A stretch of DNA of 64,000 bases, from assembly GCA_023614405.1 (NCBI GenBank), contig CM042690.1, forward strand, positions 666,508,802-666,572,801, in the 5' to 3' direction. The stretch comes from Avena insularis. Its lineage: Eukaryota; Streptophyta; Magnoliopsida; Poales; Poaceae. Positions 49,463 to 59,626 of the stretch are shown one piece after another. Numbering within the stretch: the first letter of the stretch is position 1; the number at the start of each line of letters is the position of its first letter. The position numbers and the translations under genes were made by a program. The notes under the pieces were generated by a model. It saw nothing but the letters and a program-made list of their open reading frames with translations, ran no database searches and had not been told where the DNA came from.

Positions 49463-49868
49463 GGGATGTTACATCCATGCCATGGTTGGGGCCATCTTGT
49501 TACTTGCGACTGCTATCGGATGTTGTTTGTATGCATGGAAGAGAAAAAAAGGCTTCATGTGGTATGTATTCTTTAGTTCATTGGATGTTTTTGATACTAT
49601 CTAAGAGCATGAAGTGATTTATTTTTGTCATGTTTAGAAACTATTGTTCTTGCAAGCCAAAAAAACAAGGGCTATTTTAGTAAAGTAGCCACTGAATCAG
49701 CAGAAAATTGCTTTATGGGAAATTGAAGATGCTACTAAAAAATCCGAGAAGACAATCGACTAGGTTTTGGCATAGTATACTATGAAAATCTAGTAGATGG
49801 GAGGGAGATCACAGTCAAGATTCTCAAAAGTGACACCTACCAGGGCATTGAGAATTCTTGAATGAGTT
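49463..49868 (+). pseudogene. Leucine-rich-repeat receptor kinase fragment (transmembrane and kinase N-lobe)
   Basis: Frame 49473 gives AMVGAILLLATAIGCCLY followed by AWKRKK: a transmembrane helix with a basic stop-transfer, ending at a donor-like GTATGT near 49562. After an intron-like gap, VATESAENCF (from about 49687), EIEDATKKSEKTID (from 49720) and GFGIVYYENLVDGREITVKIL (from 49764) follow. These match the juxtamembrane region, the glycine loop and the VxVK catalytic-lysine strand of plant LRR receptor-like kinases of the malectin-domain type. Reading it needs at least two frameshifts, and a TGA follows ENS at 49858-49860. The ectodomain and most of the kinase are absent. Confidence 0.75.
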
Positions 49869-49949
49869 TTGGTTCTATTTTAGCTTTATTTAAGTTTCTA
49901 CCACGTGTACAAAATTTACCGCATGTTAGTATATTGTTTTTCAATATTA

Positions 49950-50253
49950 GAGCATGTACAATGGTAGGGAAGACATGACTTCCTTTAACTCTCCACATCA
50001 TCTAAAGATGACAATATGTATAAATTGGACAATGCATTGTATCTTATTGTCATCTCTAGCAATTAATGAGAATTAACTATTATTTACAAAAAAATGATTT
50101 GCTAAGGGAGAACAATTTTCTCTAAATTCTAAGAGATTATCGTTTATGTAATGGAAGACAACATTCTCTTTCTTATTTCTCTCTCCTACAACTAAGTAGA
50201 AATCCAACATGGAAACCATAAAAGAAGCTGACGTCACTCCATTGTATATGACC
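49950..50253. mobile_element. Tourist/Harbinger-like MITE
   Basis: The left end GAGCATGTACAATGG and the reverse complement of the right end, GGTCATATACAATGG, form an imperfect terminal inverted repeat. TTA (49947-49949) and GTA (50254-50256) may be a decayed 3-bp duplication. The 304-bp body has no real ORF. Confidence 0.6.
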
Positions 50254-50301
50254 GTAAAGAGATAAACACAATCCATTTAGAGTTTTTTTAGTATCGCTTA
50301 C

Positions 50302-50508
50302 CTGGAGGGCGGTGATGAGCTTAGCCTACTTTGCTTCTTCGATGCCAGCTTTTTCTTCCGTCGCCCGTGGCCTGGCCGCTTCTCTTAGGTCGACGCGCTT
50401 CCTGGCCTCTAAAGCCTGTTCCTTTTTCGTCAACTCCTTCTTCGGCTTGCGCAGGGCCTTCCCTTTAGTTTTAGCGCTAGCTTTGTTGGTGGAGAACGCC
50501 ATGGACAT
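50302..50508 (-). pseudogene. First exon of a Lys/Glu-rich protein, with nonsense codon
   Basis: The minus-strand frame starts MSMAFSTNKASAKTKGKALR and is rich in Lys, Ala, Arg and Glu, probably helical. After EEAK comes TAG (50326-50328), and the frame goes on as AKLITALQ to a good splice donor (CTCCAG|GTAAGC). The exon therefore looks real but broken. Such N-termini occur, as I recall, in proteins encoded by Harbinger-related elements and NAM-like genes of grasses; no further exon was found on the minus side. Confidence 0.45.
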
Positions 50509-50520
50509 CCTCCATCGTTA

Positions 50521-51000
50521 GCTAGGACTTTGGTGTTGGCAAAATTCGATATGGAAGTGGAAGGGAAAGGAGAAGGGTGTTGAGCCACTCCTGACGAGTC
50601 AGGGGAGGACAAGAGGGTGACACAAAGGCAACCCAAATTTAGACTAGGATTGGATCGTAACGGAACGGTCTGACGCGTGTCTCACCGATGGGTCGCGTCC
50701 CTGTTCGATCGGAGATACTTGGAGGTATGTTTGAGTCGGTTCGCTGGTCCATGTATCGTTATATCGTGTTACCGATGGGTCCCTCATCAATTTTTTTTTT
50801 TGCATTTCAGCCCCTAAAATCATGCCGGCTAAAAAAATGGAAGGGACACACGGTATATGTCAGCATAGATGAAGGTTACAGATATTATTCTTTCCAAGAA
50901 AGTTTAATGTTGTAAATTTTATTGTGGGTAAATACGTATTAGAAGTTAGAACTAATCATGGTCCAATTAAGTTCAAACTTGTAAAAATTGAAAACAAGAA
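50521..51000. other. Intergenic, upstream of the GONST3-like gene
   Basis: No gene is seen; only short ORFs occur. It may hold the promoter of the downstream transporter gene. Confidence 0.4.
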
Positions 51001-51199
51001 GGTGGATGAGCGAAACCTTAGCATGGGTCGCGCTCGCGCAACGCGGGCACGAGCATCGTGCTCCAGATCCGCGGCGTAGAGCGTTTCCTCGTGCGGAAAG
51101 GGAAATTAAAATTGGACAGAAACGGCATCCCCGCCGGCCTTCCCGCCGGCCGTCTCCCTCCAAACGAGGCGCCTCGAGATCTGCTCCCTCCCGCCTCTC

Positions 51200-51535
51200 G
51201 CGGGTCAGATGTCACAGATTGGAATTTCCATTCCCCAGAATCCCGCCTTCCCGTTCCGAGCTTGCTGTCTCCCTCTTCGATCGTCTCCTTCGCAACCCCA
51301 AATCCCCCGCTGAATCGCGAGCGCCCAATCAATCAAGGTTGACCCTCCCTAGTATACAGATCCGGCGACCACCCACCGGCTCCAAAAACAATTGCCCTAA
51401 CCCCTCGTTAAATCGCAGCTCCACCCGCCAGTGGTTCAGTCGGCAGGCATATCCCCTCTCCGCTCCCACTCTCTCCTCTCGACCGTCGGTGGATCCGTCC
51501 AGGAGAGGGACATACGCGAATTCTACGCATGAAAG
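51200..51535 (+). other. Probable 5'-UTR exon of the GONST3-like gene (start uncertain)
   Basis: Pyrimidine-rich, GC-rich sequence ends at a strong splice donor, GCATGAAAG|GTGAGT (exon end 51535). The coding exon begins right after an acceptor at 53470. The transcription start is not visible; 51200 is only a working limit. The last nine bases contain an ATG (51529). Confidence 0.5.
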
Positions 51536-53470
51536 GTGAGTCTCTCCTTCGTGTTCAGTTCAGGCGTCAAAATCCTGATCTCGGTTGGTGGCTGCGATGT
51601 GTTCTGGTTCCGCACGAAACTGCCTATAACTGTACTGGATATTCCGTGGTCCGGACTGACTGCTCACATCTGCACCTAACAATTCCAGTTCCTCTCTTCT
51701 CTGAATCATCCATGCTATTACTTCCGTCACACATGTATGCATGATTCGGCGACTAACTAACCAACTGATCCAGCGCTTCGATCTTTATTTTTATGTGATG
51801 GAACAGTTGGTTGAGCTGGCTCGATCGCGAGGCGCCATCAGCAGCTAGCGCGAGTTCAGGGGAACACTCCGTGTGCCTGCAACTGTTTTTTAACTTGCTT
51901 CCTGGAGGCATAGGAAGAGGCGAAGGAGCTGTCACGTCGTGCGGTTGTTGAGAGAGAGAGGCATCTCCTTGCCACTTCTCCTCTCCCCGCCCACAGGGCT
52001 GCGAGCGAAGAAGCTTCCCTGTCTTCCCGAGGTATTGCGTCGCTATGCCAATTTCCAAATTTTGGCTCCATGTGATCAACTGGGCTGCAGCTAGCACGTT
52101 GCATTATTGTGACCATGTCTCGCTTGACTTGGGCAAACCGCTTATTAGGTGCTTCTCTGAATTTTCTTACCCGTCCACTGATCTGGTTGATTGCGACGGG
52201 CTAATGTGCTTGTGACGTGCTCCTACCTTATTTGACCTCCCATGTTAAGCATTGCCGTCGTAGCCAAACGCATTGTGAGTTGTGACCCGCCCTTATATGA
52301 GCTTAGTTGATTGAGCTACCTAGGTGCTTGTTGCAGAGGAGTCTTCGTTCCTCCCCCTTAGGCCCCTGACCCCTTGGCTGATACATGCTTGCGTGCTAGA
52401 GCGCTTGCTGTTGTTCAGTTTGGGCTCGGTGCCATGGCTAGCAATCGGGCAAGCCGGTTCCAGGTATTGCTTGATCTGCTTGCTTTGTTTCTTCAGTTAT
52501 GATGGAATGGGTTTTTTTTGTTGGCGCGTTGATGCTTTACTAGATCTGTTATGAAGTGTTTCTTGGTGCTGCTACTCCATCCATCTTCTGCCGTTGACTT
52601 TTTCTTGGAAGTTGGGACCTGTTCCTTTTGTACTTGCTCTCTGCTCTCTTTTCGTTTCTATCTCGACTACCTGCTCAGGTCTTTACCATAGCAAAAGATC
52701 TGAAAGTGCATAGTCAGCACAAATAGAGCAATGTCGAAATTGGAGTAGTTTGTAGGGACAATTCTGGTCCTTAGCAGAAACTTTTATCATAGGACGGTTG
52801 TTTGCTAGAGAAGACGATGTCATAATATGATCAACATATACTTTGCTCTGTTTTATAATGTGTAAATTTTCTAAATATTGGCAGCTTCGTTCAATCAGTA
52901 CTCTTTTGTTTGTTTGAAAAGTCAGGTTTTTTTGCTTGTACCTTATGGATCATGCTTTCCAACTCTTTTATCCTCTGAAATATGTGCCGTTGACTTATAG
53001 TCGTAGGTGCTTCCTTGAAGAAAAATAGTCTTCGCGCAAACTCCATGCTAGCTAGGACCTTGGATTCTGCAACAATAAGTTGATTGTCCTCACGAATTAC
53101 TGGGATTTAGAACTAAAACAGGCAACTATGTCCACGAGCATTATCATATCAATGGATCTTGTAGAAATTATGTATGTAGACTGATTACAAGACCCAGATC
53201 CAAGGACATGCTATACTATATGTGGACTTTGGAGTTTGTAATCTATCTTTGCACAAAAAGTTGATGTACTTTTCTGCTCTATCCATTGCTTACTACATTT
53301 GTATATGACATCTAACTGTCTGGGGCTGCTCCATCTGCCTTTTCTGCTCTATCCATTGCTTACTACATTTGTATATGACATCTAACTGTCTGTGGCTGCT
53401 CCATATGCCTTTTTGCACCTGTAGCATGACTTTTAGTACTAGTTAACTAATCTATTTTAAACGGCTGCAG
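51536..53470 (+). other. Probable 5'-UTR intron of the GONST3-like gene
   Basis: It begins GTGAGT and ends GGCTGCAG directly before the ATG. A possible extra or alternative untranslated exon lies at about 52337-52461 (after TTGTTGCAG, before GTATTG). A 70-bp tandem duplication lies at 53269-53408. 5'-UTR introns of this size are common in plant genes and may raise expression. Confidence 0.55.
53269..53408 (+). repeat. 70-bp tandem duplication
   Basis: Two units, 53269-53338 and 53339-53408, start with CTTTTCTGCTCTATCC and differ at two positions. It lies about 60 bp before the splice acceptor. Confidence 0.95.
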
Positions 53471-54562
53471 ATGTCTAATCTCTCAGAGCCCTCGAGAGAA
53501 AATGGTGCAGCCGATGCATCAGTCACTTTGCAGAAAACTGGAGGGTGGAATAACACATGGAGTACCCTTATGCACCACGCTTCAGTCTATGGTGTGGCTG
53601 CTGGTTATTGCCTGTCAGCATCTCTGCTGTCCATTATCAACAAATGGGCAATCACCAAGTTTCCTTACCCTGGAGCACTGACAGCTCTTCAATACCTCAC
53701 GAGCGTTGCTGGAGTTCTCCTATGTGGACAGCTAAAGCTTATTGAGCCTGATAGCCTGAATCTGAGAACCATGTGGAAGTTCTTACCTGCTGCTGTTATG
53801 TTCTACATCTCCATCTTCACAAACAGTGAACTCCTGATGCATGCGAATGTGGACACTTTCATCGTGTTTCGCTCTGCTGTCCCAATATTTGTGGCCATTG
53901 GAGAGACGTTTTATCTTCACCAACCCTGCCCATCATTAAAGACATGGCTCTCACTTTCCACTATCCTTGGTGGCAGCGTGATCTATGTTTTCACGGACAA
54001 CCAGTTTACTGTGACTGCTTACAGCTGGGCTATTGCCTATCTGGCGAGCATGTCGATCGATTTCGTGTACATCAAGCATGTTGTCATGACCATCGGGTTG
54101 AACACATGGGGTCTTGTGCTCTACAACAACCTTGAGGCTCTGCTGTTGTTTCCCCTAGAGCTCCTTATAATGGGAGAGTTTGATCAGATGAAGGTGGACA
54201 GCTCCAAGATGACGAACTGGCTATCTTTCGATGTGGTCCTTCCTGTTGCTCTGTCATGCCTGTTTGGACTATCAATATCCTTCTTTGGGTTCTCCTGCAG
54301 ACGGGCCATCTCTGCCACCGGATTTACGGTTCTTGGTATAGTGAACAAGCTCCTGACCGTCGTGATCAATCTGCTTATCTGGGACAAGCACGCGTCCCTT
54401 GTGGGGACAATTGGGCTCTTGATATGTATGTCGGGTGGTGTTCTCTACCAGCAATCCACCACAAAACCCAAGGCTCCCAAGATTGAGCCCAAGGAAGAGA
54501 ACGACGAAGAGGGGCAGAAGTTGCTGCAGATGCAGCCAGGCCATGAGAGCAGTTCAAAGTAA
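53471..54562 (+). CDS. GONST3: GONST3-type Golgi nucleotide-sugar (GDP-sugar) transporter
   Basis: This intact single-exon coding region of 363 residues matches the plant GONST3 family as I know it, for example the stretch ASVYGVAAGYCLSASLLSI (37-55). It has about ten hydrophobic helices (around 39-58, 68-87, 104-121, 129-148, 159-175, 182-203, 213-235, 255-276, 283-304, 309-327), as in the TPT/nucleotide-sugar transporter group of the drug/metabolite superfamily. GIVNK at 289-293 stands at the GxxNK motif linked to GDP-sugar binding. The C-terminus (331-363) is Lys/Glu-rich and cytosolic. The role is exchange of a GDP-sugar into the Golgi lumen for glycan synthesis; the exact substrate of GONST3 is uncertain. 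The start is the ATG right after the acceptor CTGCAG. Confidence 0.93.
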   Translation: MSNLSEPSRENGAADASVTLQKTGGWNNTWSTLMHHASVYGVAAGYCLSASLLSIINKWAITKFPYPGALTALQYLTSVAGVLLCGQLKLIEPDSLNLRTMWKFLPAAVMFYISIFTNSELLMHANVDTFIVFRSAVPIFVAIGETFYLHQPCPSLKTWLSLSTILGGSVIYVFTDNQFTVTAYSWAIAYLASMSIDFVYIKHVVMTIGLNTWGLVLYNNLEALLLFPLELLIMGEFDQMKVDSSKMTNWLSFDVVLPVALSCLFGLSISFFGFSCRRAISATGFTVLGIVNKLLTVVINLLIWDKHASLVGTIGLLICMSGGVLYQQSTTKPKAPKIEPKEENDEEGQKLLQMQPGHESSSK

Positions 54563-55061
54563 AAGCACTCATAAGCTTATTTGACAATTCCCTGAACCAT
54601 TCGAGGTATATCTGATCAGATGAGAAATCTTGAAACTGCGGTAGACATCAGTAATTCATGAGGACCTTAATATCATTCTACAATCTCTTTGTTTATTGTA
54701 TACGGTTTTTCATTAGTTAGACATGATTGTTGCTGCGTAGAGTACCAAACAACTATTCATCAAAGTGTTGAATCTCTGTATACGAAAGCAAGTATGCTAT
54801 TCATCAAACCTCAGGAAACACTCGATGACTTGATGAATTTGTTCTTTCTCCTTGAGTGTTTATTTTTGTTTTGTTCGCAGGGGGGAAGAGAATTTGTCTG
54901 AATTCATCAGTTGTACTCGCCCGTTCCTGAATCCTGACTGGCCATTGTTTTGTAGGTAGACATACTCTGACGTCTTATGCAAGTCTGAAACTTTTGATTT
55001 TGTTAGTTTGGTGAGTTAGCCAATTATCGTTAGCAAGTTATGCTCTAACTTGACCAATAAA
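54563..55061 (+). other. Probable 3' UTR of the GONST3-like gene
   Basis: There is no gene in this stretch. AATAAA at 55056-55061 is the clearest polyadenylation signal, immediately before a Stowaway-like MITE; earlier sites are possible. Confidence 0.45.
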
Positions 55062-55066
55062 TGGTA

Positions 55067-55150
55067 CTCCCTCCGTCTCGAAATAGATGTTGGAGTATGT
55101 ATAGACACATGCAAATTTAAAACTCTGACATCTATTTTGAGACGGACTAC
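55067..55150. mobile_element. Stowaway-like MITE
   Basis: CTCCCTCCGTCTCGAAATAGATGT on the left pairs with ACATCTATTTTGAGACGGA on the right. TA lies on each side (55065-55066, 55151-55152), as for Tc1/Mariner MITEs. It is 84 bp and the last bases of the right end have diverged. Confidence 0.8.
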
Positions 55151-55353
55151 TAGTATTTTGTGACCAAGGTCAACTTCGAAATAACCAACCAAACTAATAC
55201 CAAATGTGCCAGATTACAAATTTTATCGGAACATATGGAATTTAAATACAAATAGAGCATAGACTTCAAATCAACACACTCAAAACTGAAGTATAGACTA
55301 AACTGCTGCCTCCTGAACTTCATGGACGTTCTGCTCCACCTGGAGTAGCTTTC

Positions 55354-56079
55354 TTAGAGTCTGTTTTTCTTCCACTCGACCTCCTGGATCCTCTCGCGCA
55401 TCTCCATGATCTCCCTGTTGTACTCAGCCAGCTTCACATCAGCCTCCGCCCGCCACTGCGAGGACGTCCGGTTGACGCCCTCCACCAGAACATCATACCT
55501 CTGACGGATCTCGAGCGCTTCAGCCACGGTTCCAGCGTGGAGAAGCTCTTCGCGTAGCTCGGTGATCTCCACACGGAGATCAAACCTGCTTACCGCTCCG
55601 CATAGCTCAGCGACCTCCGCCTCGAGTTGGGCGAGCTTCCCGTTGTCTGCCTCCCGCCATCAGGAGACCAGCTGGTCCTGGCTATCCATGGCGTCAAACT
55701 GGAGCAGGTCGCCGTGCTTGATGTCGTCATCATAACGAGGAAAGCGAGACCTCTCTCTTCTATCGCGACGTTCGCAAACGATGTAGCTCAAACCATACAC
55801 GACTCCCACGGTGCCGGCCATCCCCGCGAGGTAAAGGGCGAAGCAGTATTCGCAGAATCGGGATGTGTTCGCGGTTATCTTCTCCGGCAAAGGGTACCCT
55901 GCGATTTCAGAGAAGCCCCGGGTCTTGCTGAAACCGCCGATGCTGGTGCTCTCGCCGGCGGCCTTTAGAGTCCTGAAGCTGCTGGCGTTGTTACCGGCTC
56001 TGCCGGCGCCGCCGACGGCGTTGACGATCATCCTGGAGGCACCCACGCTCATACGAGCCCTGATCGCCGAGAGAGCCAT
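55354..56079 (-). pseudogene. Small membrane/coiled-coil protein gene with in-frame TGA
   Basis: From the ATG at 56079 the frame encodes 139 residues: an Arg/Ser/Ala-rich, acid-poor N-terminus (MALSAIRARMSVGASRM, fitting a mitochondrial presequence), a Gly/Ser-rich segment, and a hydrophobic helix CFALYLAGMAGTVGVVYGLS before a basic RRDRRERSR cluster. After DQLVS comes TGA (55660-55662). The same frame stays open for another 101 codons, giving WREADNGKLAQLEAEVAEL and a long heptad-like helix ending EWKKNRL. A CGA-to-TGA change would explain the stop. Whether the short form is still made is unknown. I do not recognise the family. The 194-codon ORF start at 56244 lies in a MITE and is not the likely start. 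Confidence 0.6.
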
Positions 56080-56231
56080 TGCTGTCGGCTTGACTTGCAG
56101 AATATGTGATGTGGCTTGATGCGCGGAAATCGAAAACCCTGTCTGGCCACAGCCCGGTATATGTGGTTGTCGTGGAGCCCGTTTGTCGAGATTTGCTCCC
56201 CAAGCTTTGCCGCCTGGTGTCGGACAATGTT

Positions 56232-56775
56232 GAGGAAATTGCACAAATTACCACCTATTGCTGTCATCGTTGCACAAAAGACTAACTATATCTGTTTTTT
56301 TAACAAACCACTAACTATTGATGTAATAGGTTGCACACAGGTCCAAATCTCATGTTAAGTGGACTAACTGCAAACAACTGGGCCCCGTGACGTGAGGATG
56401 TGATATCCATGTGTCATTATCTAGTGTCCGGTTTTAAACTTTATAAGAAAAATATGAAAATATTCCAACAAATGAAACAAAATTCTTTTAAATATTTCTT
56501 GATTAGTTAGTTTATAGGGTAGTTTATATTGTTTCTGCAAGTTTTTATTTATTTTAAAATTTTGAAAACAATACATTGGATAAAGACACGTTGACGCCAT
56601 ATTATCACTATCTCGTTGACCCCGATCGTGATATTTGCAATTAATCAACCTACTATGTGATTTGGACCTACATGCAACGTATTACACTAATAGTTGGTGA
56701 TATGTGCAAAAACAGATAAAAGTGATGTTTTATGCAATGACAACATCAATAGGTGGTAGTTTGTGCAATTTCCTC
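56232..56775. mobile_element. Mutator-like MITE with long TIRs
   Basis: GAGGAAATTGCACAAATTACC on the left matches the inverted right end over about 45 bp. The 9-bp target-site duplication GACAATGTT is perfect (56223-56231 and 56776-56784), the Mutator length. The body is AT-rich, 544 bp, without real ORFs. It lies about 150 bp upstream of the minus-strand gene start. Confidence 0.9.
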
Positions 56776-57024
56776 GACAATGTTATGCACCGATTCTTAA
56801 TCTAACTGACCAAACACGTACTGACGTACAGTACGTACTGGAACCGGAGTCGGCTAAAACTTGCAGAATACGCTTGTGGGGATCGGAGCAAATACCATCA
56901 TGGATAAGCCAGCGCTATCTCGTCCGTCCAAACGCCGGGGGGTGTGACTCAAATTCACCAGCTGCGACTCTCTGGACCCACACACACAATAACACGAGAC
57001 GTTCTCTCGGAACACTTGTTTCTA

Positions 57025-57115
57025 CTCCCTCTAATGTGATCTATCAGCACAAAAACATGACTTGATATATTCAAATCTAGACAAATCTGAAAATATTAAT
57101 ATGGACGAGAGGGAG
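57025..57115. mobile_element. Stowaway-like MITE
   Basis: CTCCCTCTAATGTG on the left and GGACGAGAGGGAG on the right are inverted, with TA on both sides (57023-57024, 57116-57117). It is 91 bp. Confidence 0.7.
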
Positions 57116-57309
57116 TACCTATATTCTCAATGTTTGAATCCGCACATAGATAACGTCATGCCGACTTCAGCACTAGCTGTTCTCTTTCGCTGACAGTAAC
57201 ATGTGGCCGATGAAAGAAGGGGTACGGGATAATCTGATTATTAATGTATGGGCGGAAACGATGTCTTGTTAGAGCCTCGTGTTTTATGTTACATAGGGGT
57301 AGGAATAGC

Positions 57310-57713
57310 GAAAAATGTGTTTGGAGGACGGGCTCCATGGAACCTGTTTTTAAATTTCATTTAAATCAATATTTTAAAATTTCAAAACAAAATTCTGGAT
57401 ATTGACAATGACTTACTCTATGGGCCAAAAAAAATCTCAGCACAAAATAGCTTATACCCGGCCTACACAAAAATGACAAATACTAACAAATCTGAAGTTT
57501 TTTGAATTTGGCACTGTTCAGGTCCCAGATCTAGAAATTCGTCATTTTTACACAGCCGAAAATATGAAATATTTCGCATTGATTTTTTTGCATGCAGGTA
57601 GAAGTAATGATTATCTACATCAAGGAATGTTTTTTAGAATTTTTCGAAACTTCAAAATGTCAAATTTCAAAAAACATCCTCCCTAAAGGACGTGCTCCAT
57701 ATTGACGCTCTCG
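57310..57713. mobile_element. Mutator-like non-autonomous insertion
   Basis: A 10-bp duplication TAGGAATAGC flanks the block (57300-57309 and 57714-57723). The terminal inverted repeat is weak, so the class rests on duplication length and the AT-rich body with repeated AATTTCAAAA words. No ORF is seen. Confidence 0.6.
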
Positions 57714-57809
57714 TAGGAATAGCCCATACCGTGGTAATACATGATATGTACATACTCGGGTAGAGTACTACTTTATACCGTTACATATATTTCATTGTTT
57801 GCTAGCCCC

Positions 57810-59580
57810 TCTTAATCTCAACTTCGAAGAAGATTGAGATTACGTCTAAACTCATGAAGTCCTCTAACACGAAGAGCTTTAGTAAACCCATCATCAATTT
57901 GATCCTTGCTAGATACAAACTTAATACCTAGTTTCTTATTTGCTACACGTTCTCTAACAAAATTAAAATCAATTTCTATGTGTTTCGTATGAGCATGAAA
58001 ACAGGATTTACAGACAAATATGTTGCACCTAGATTATCACACCATAAGCATGATTTTTCTTTTAACTGAACTTCAAGCTCACAAAGCAGTGCTTTAATCC
58101 ATATCAGTTCTGCCAATGATTTATATTCAGCTTCAGTACTAGATGAGATGATGTACGTTGTTTTCTAGAACTCCATGAAACAATATTAGGACCAATTAAT
58201 ATAGCAACCCCTCTAGTGGAGCATCTGTCATCAAGTCAACCTGCCCAATCTACATCTGAAAAAACACTCAAACAAATAGAATTTGATTTATAAAAAGTAA
58301 TTCCAATATTAATTATGTCCTTGATATATCTCAAGATTCTTTTTATTGTTGTCCAATGAGTTGTTGTGGGGGCATGTAAATATTTACACACTTTGTTAAC
58401 TGAGAAAGCCAAATCTGGACGTGTGAGAGTAAGATACTGTAGGACACCAACAATACTACGATACCTTGTACTATATTTAGGGCCAAGAGACTCTCCTTCA
58501 ACAAGAGAGAGTTGTTCACTAAGACAAAGGCATTGGGGCAGACTTACACGTTTGCATACCAATTTTCTGAAGCATATTTTTCCTATGTCCAGGTTAGTCC
58601 ATCCTCTATTTTCTTTACTTCAATACCCAAGAAAAAGTGTAATTCACCAAGATCCTTAATGGCAAAATATGTATTAAGGTCATGAAGAAGAGCTTGGATA
58701 GATTGACCATAGGAGCTTGTCACTATAATGTCATCAACATAGACCAAAACAAATATAGTTACCCCTTGTCTTTTGGTAAAGAAATAAGGAAGTATCTGCC
58801 TAAGATGATGTAAAACCAAGATCATGCAACTTAGTACTAAGACGAGAGAATCACGCTCGACGGGCCTATTTTAAACCATACAATGCTTTATCAAGTTTGC
58901 AAATATGATGTGGGTTATTAGGATATTCAATCCTGGGGGTTATCTCATGTAAACCTCCTCTTCCAGAACACCATGTAAAACGGGTTCCTGACATCTAGCT
59001 GCCGCAAAATACACCCTCTAGAAACTGAAATATCTAGAACAGTTTTGATGGTAGCATCTTTAACTACTAGGCAAACAGTATCTTCATATTCTAAACCATA
59101 ACTAAGCTTAAAACCCTTTGCAACAACCCGAGCTTTATACCTATCAATGGTGCCATTAGAACATTTCTTGATAAGGTATACCCACTTGTAGTTTATAACA
59201 TTTTTGTTAGAGCTTAAAGGAACAAGATCCCAAGTTTATTTCTGAAGCAATGCATCATATTCCTCCTCCACTGCCTTGCGCCAATGTGAAACATCAAGAG
59301 CTTTTGTAAGGTTTGGTGGCTCCCTTGTTGCTACAAGCAAGCCATATTGAATAGTGTCATCTTTATAAATTTTTGAGTTATGAATACCTTTTTGTAGGCA
59401 TGTAGTCATTCCTAAGGTAGAAGGAGCCACAACAGCAGCTAACACATAAGATCTTGCGCCTACAACCAGTGGAACAGAGGCATTGATGAGTCCATTTTTG
59501 AAGCATGTTTACCTTATGTTTTTGCACAAGTAGAGTAGGATTTTTGGTATTTCACTTCCAACAGGATCCTGAATTATTAA
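57810..59580 (-). pseudogene. Decayed Ty1/copia pol fragment (RT and RNase H)
   Basis: Read on the minus strand from the right: PPNLTKALDVSHWRKAVEEE near 59236-59330 (start of RT), degraded middle RT, then VLVYVDDIIVTSSYGQS (palm motif, about 58700-58750) and LGELHFFLGIEVKKIEDG. Then come YRSIVGVLQYLTLTRPDLAFS (about 58410-58480), LRYIKDIINIGITFY, and an RNase H motif [11 protein letters not shown] near 58130. Several frameshifts and stops separate the parts. No LTR is attached. It belongs to another copia lineage than the element at 28634. Confidence 0.85.
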
Positions 59581-59626
59581 GTATTTTGTGAATATATCAA
59601 TTGGGACTATCATGTTATGTAGTAAT

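Noticed and set aside
55660..56244. Start codon at 56244 for the minus-strand gene
   Set aside because: It lies in the terminal repeat of a MITE. The ATG at 56079 starts the basic, Ser/Ala-rich N-terminus and is the more natural start.
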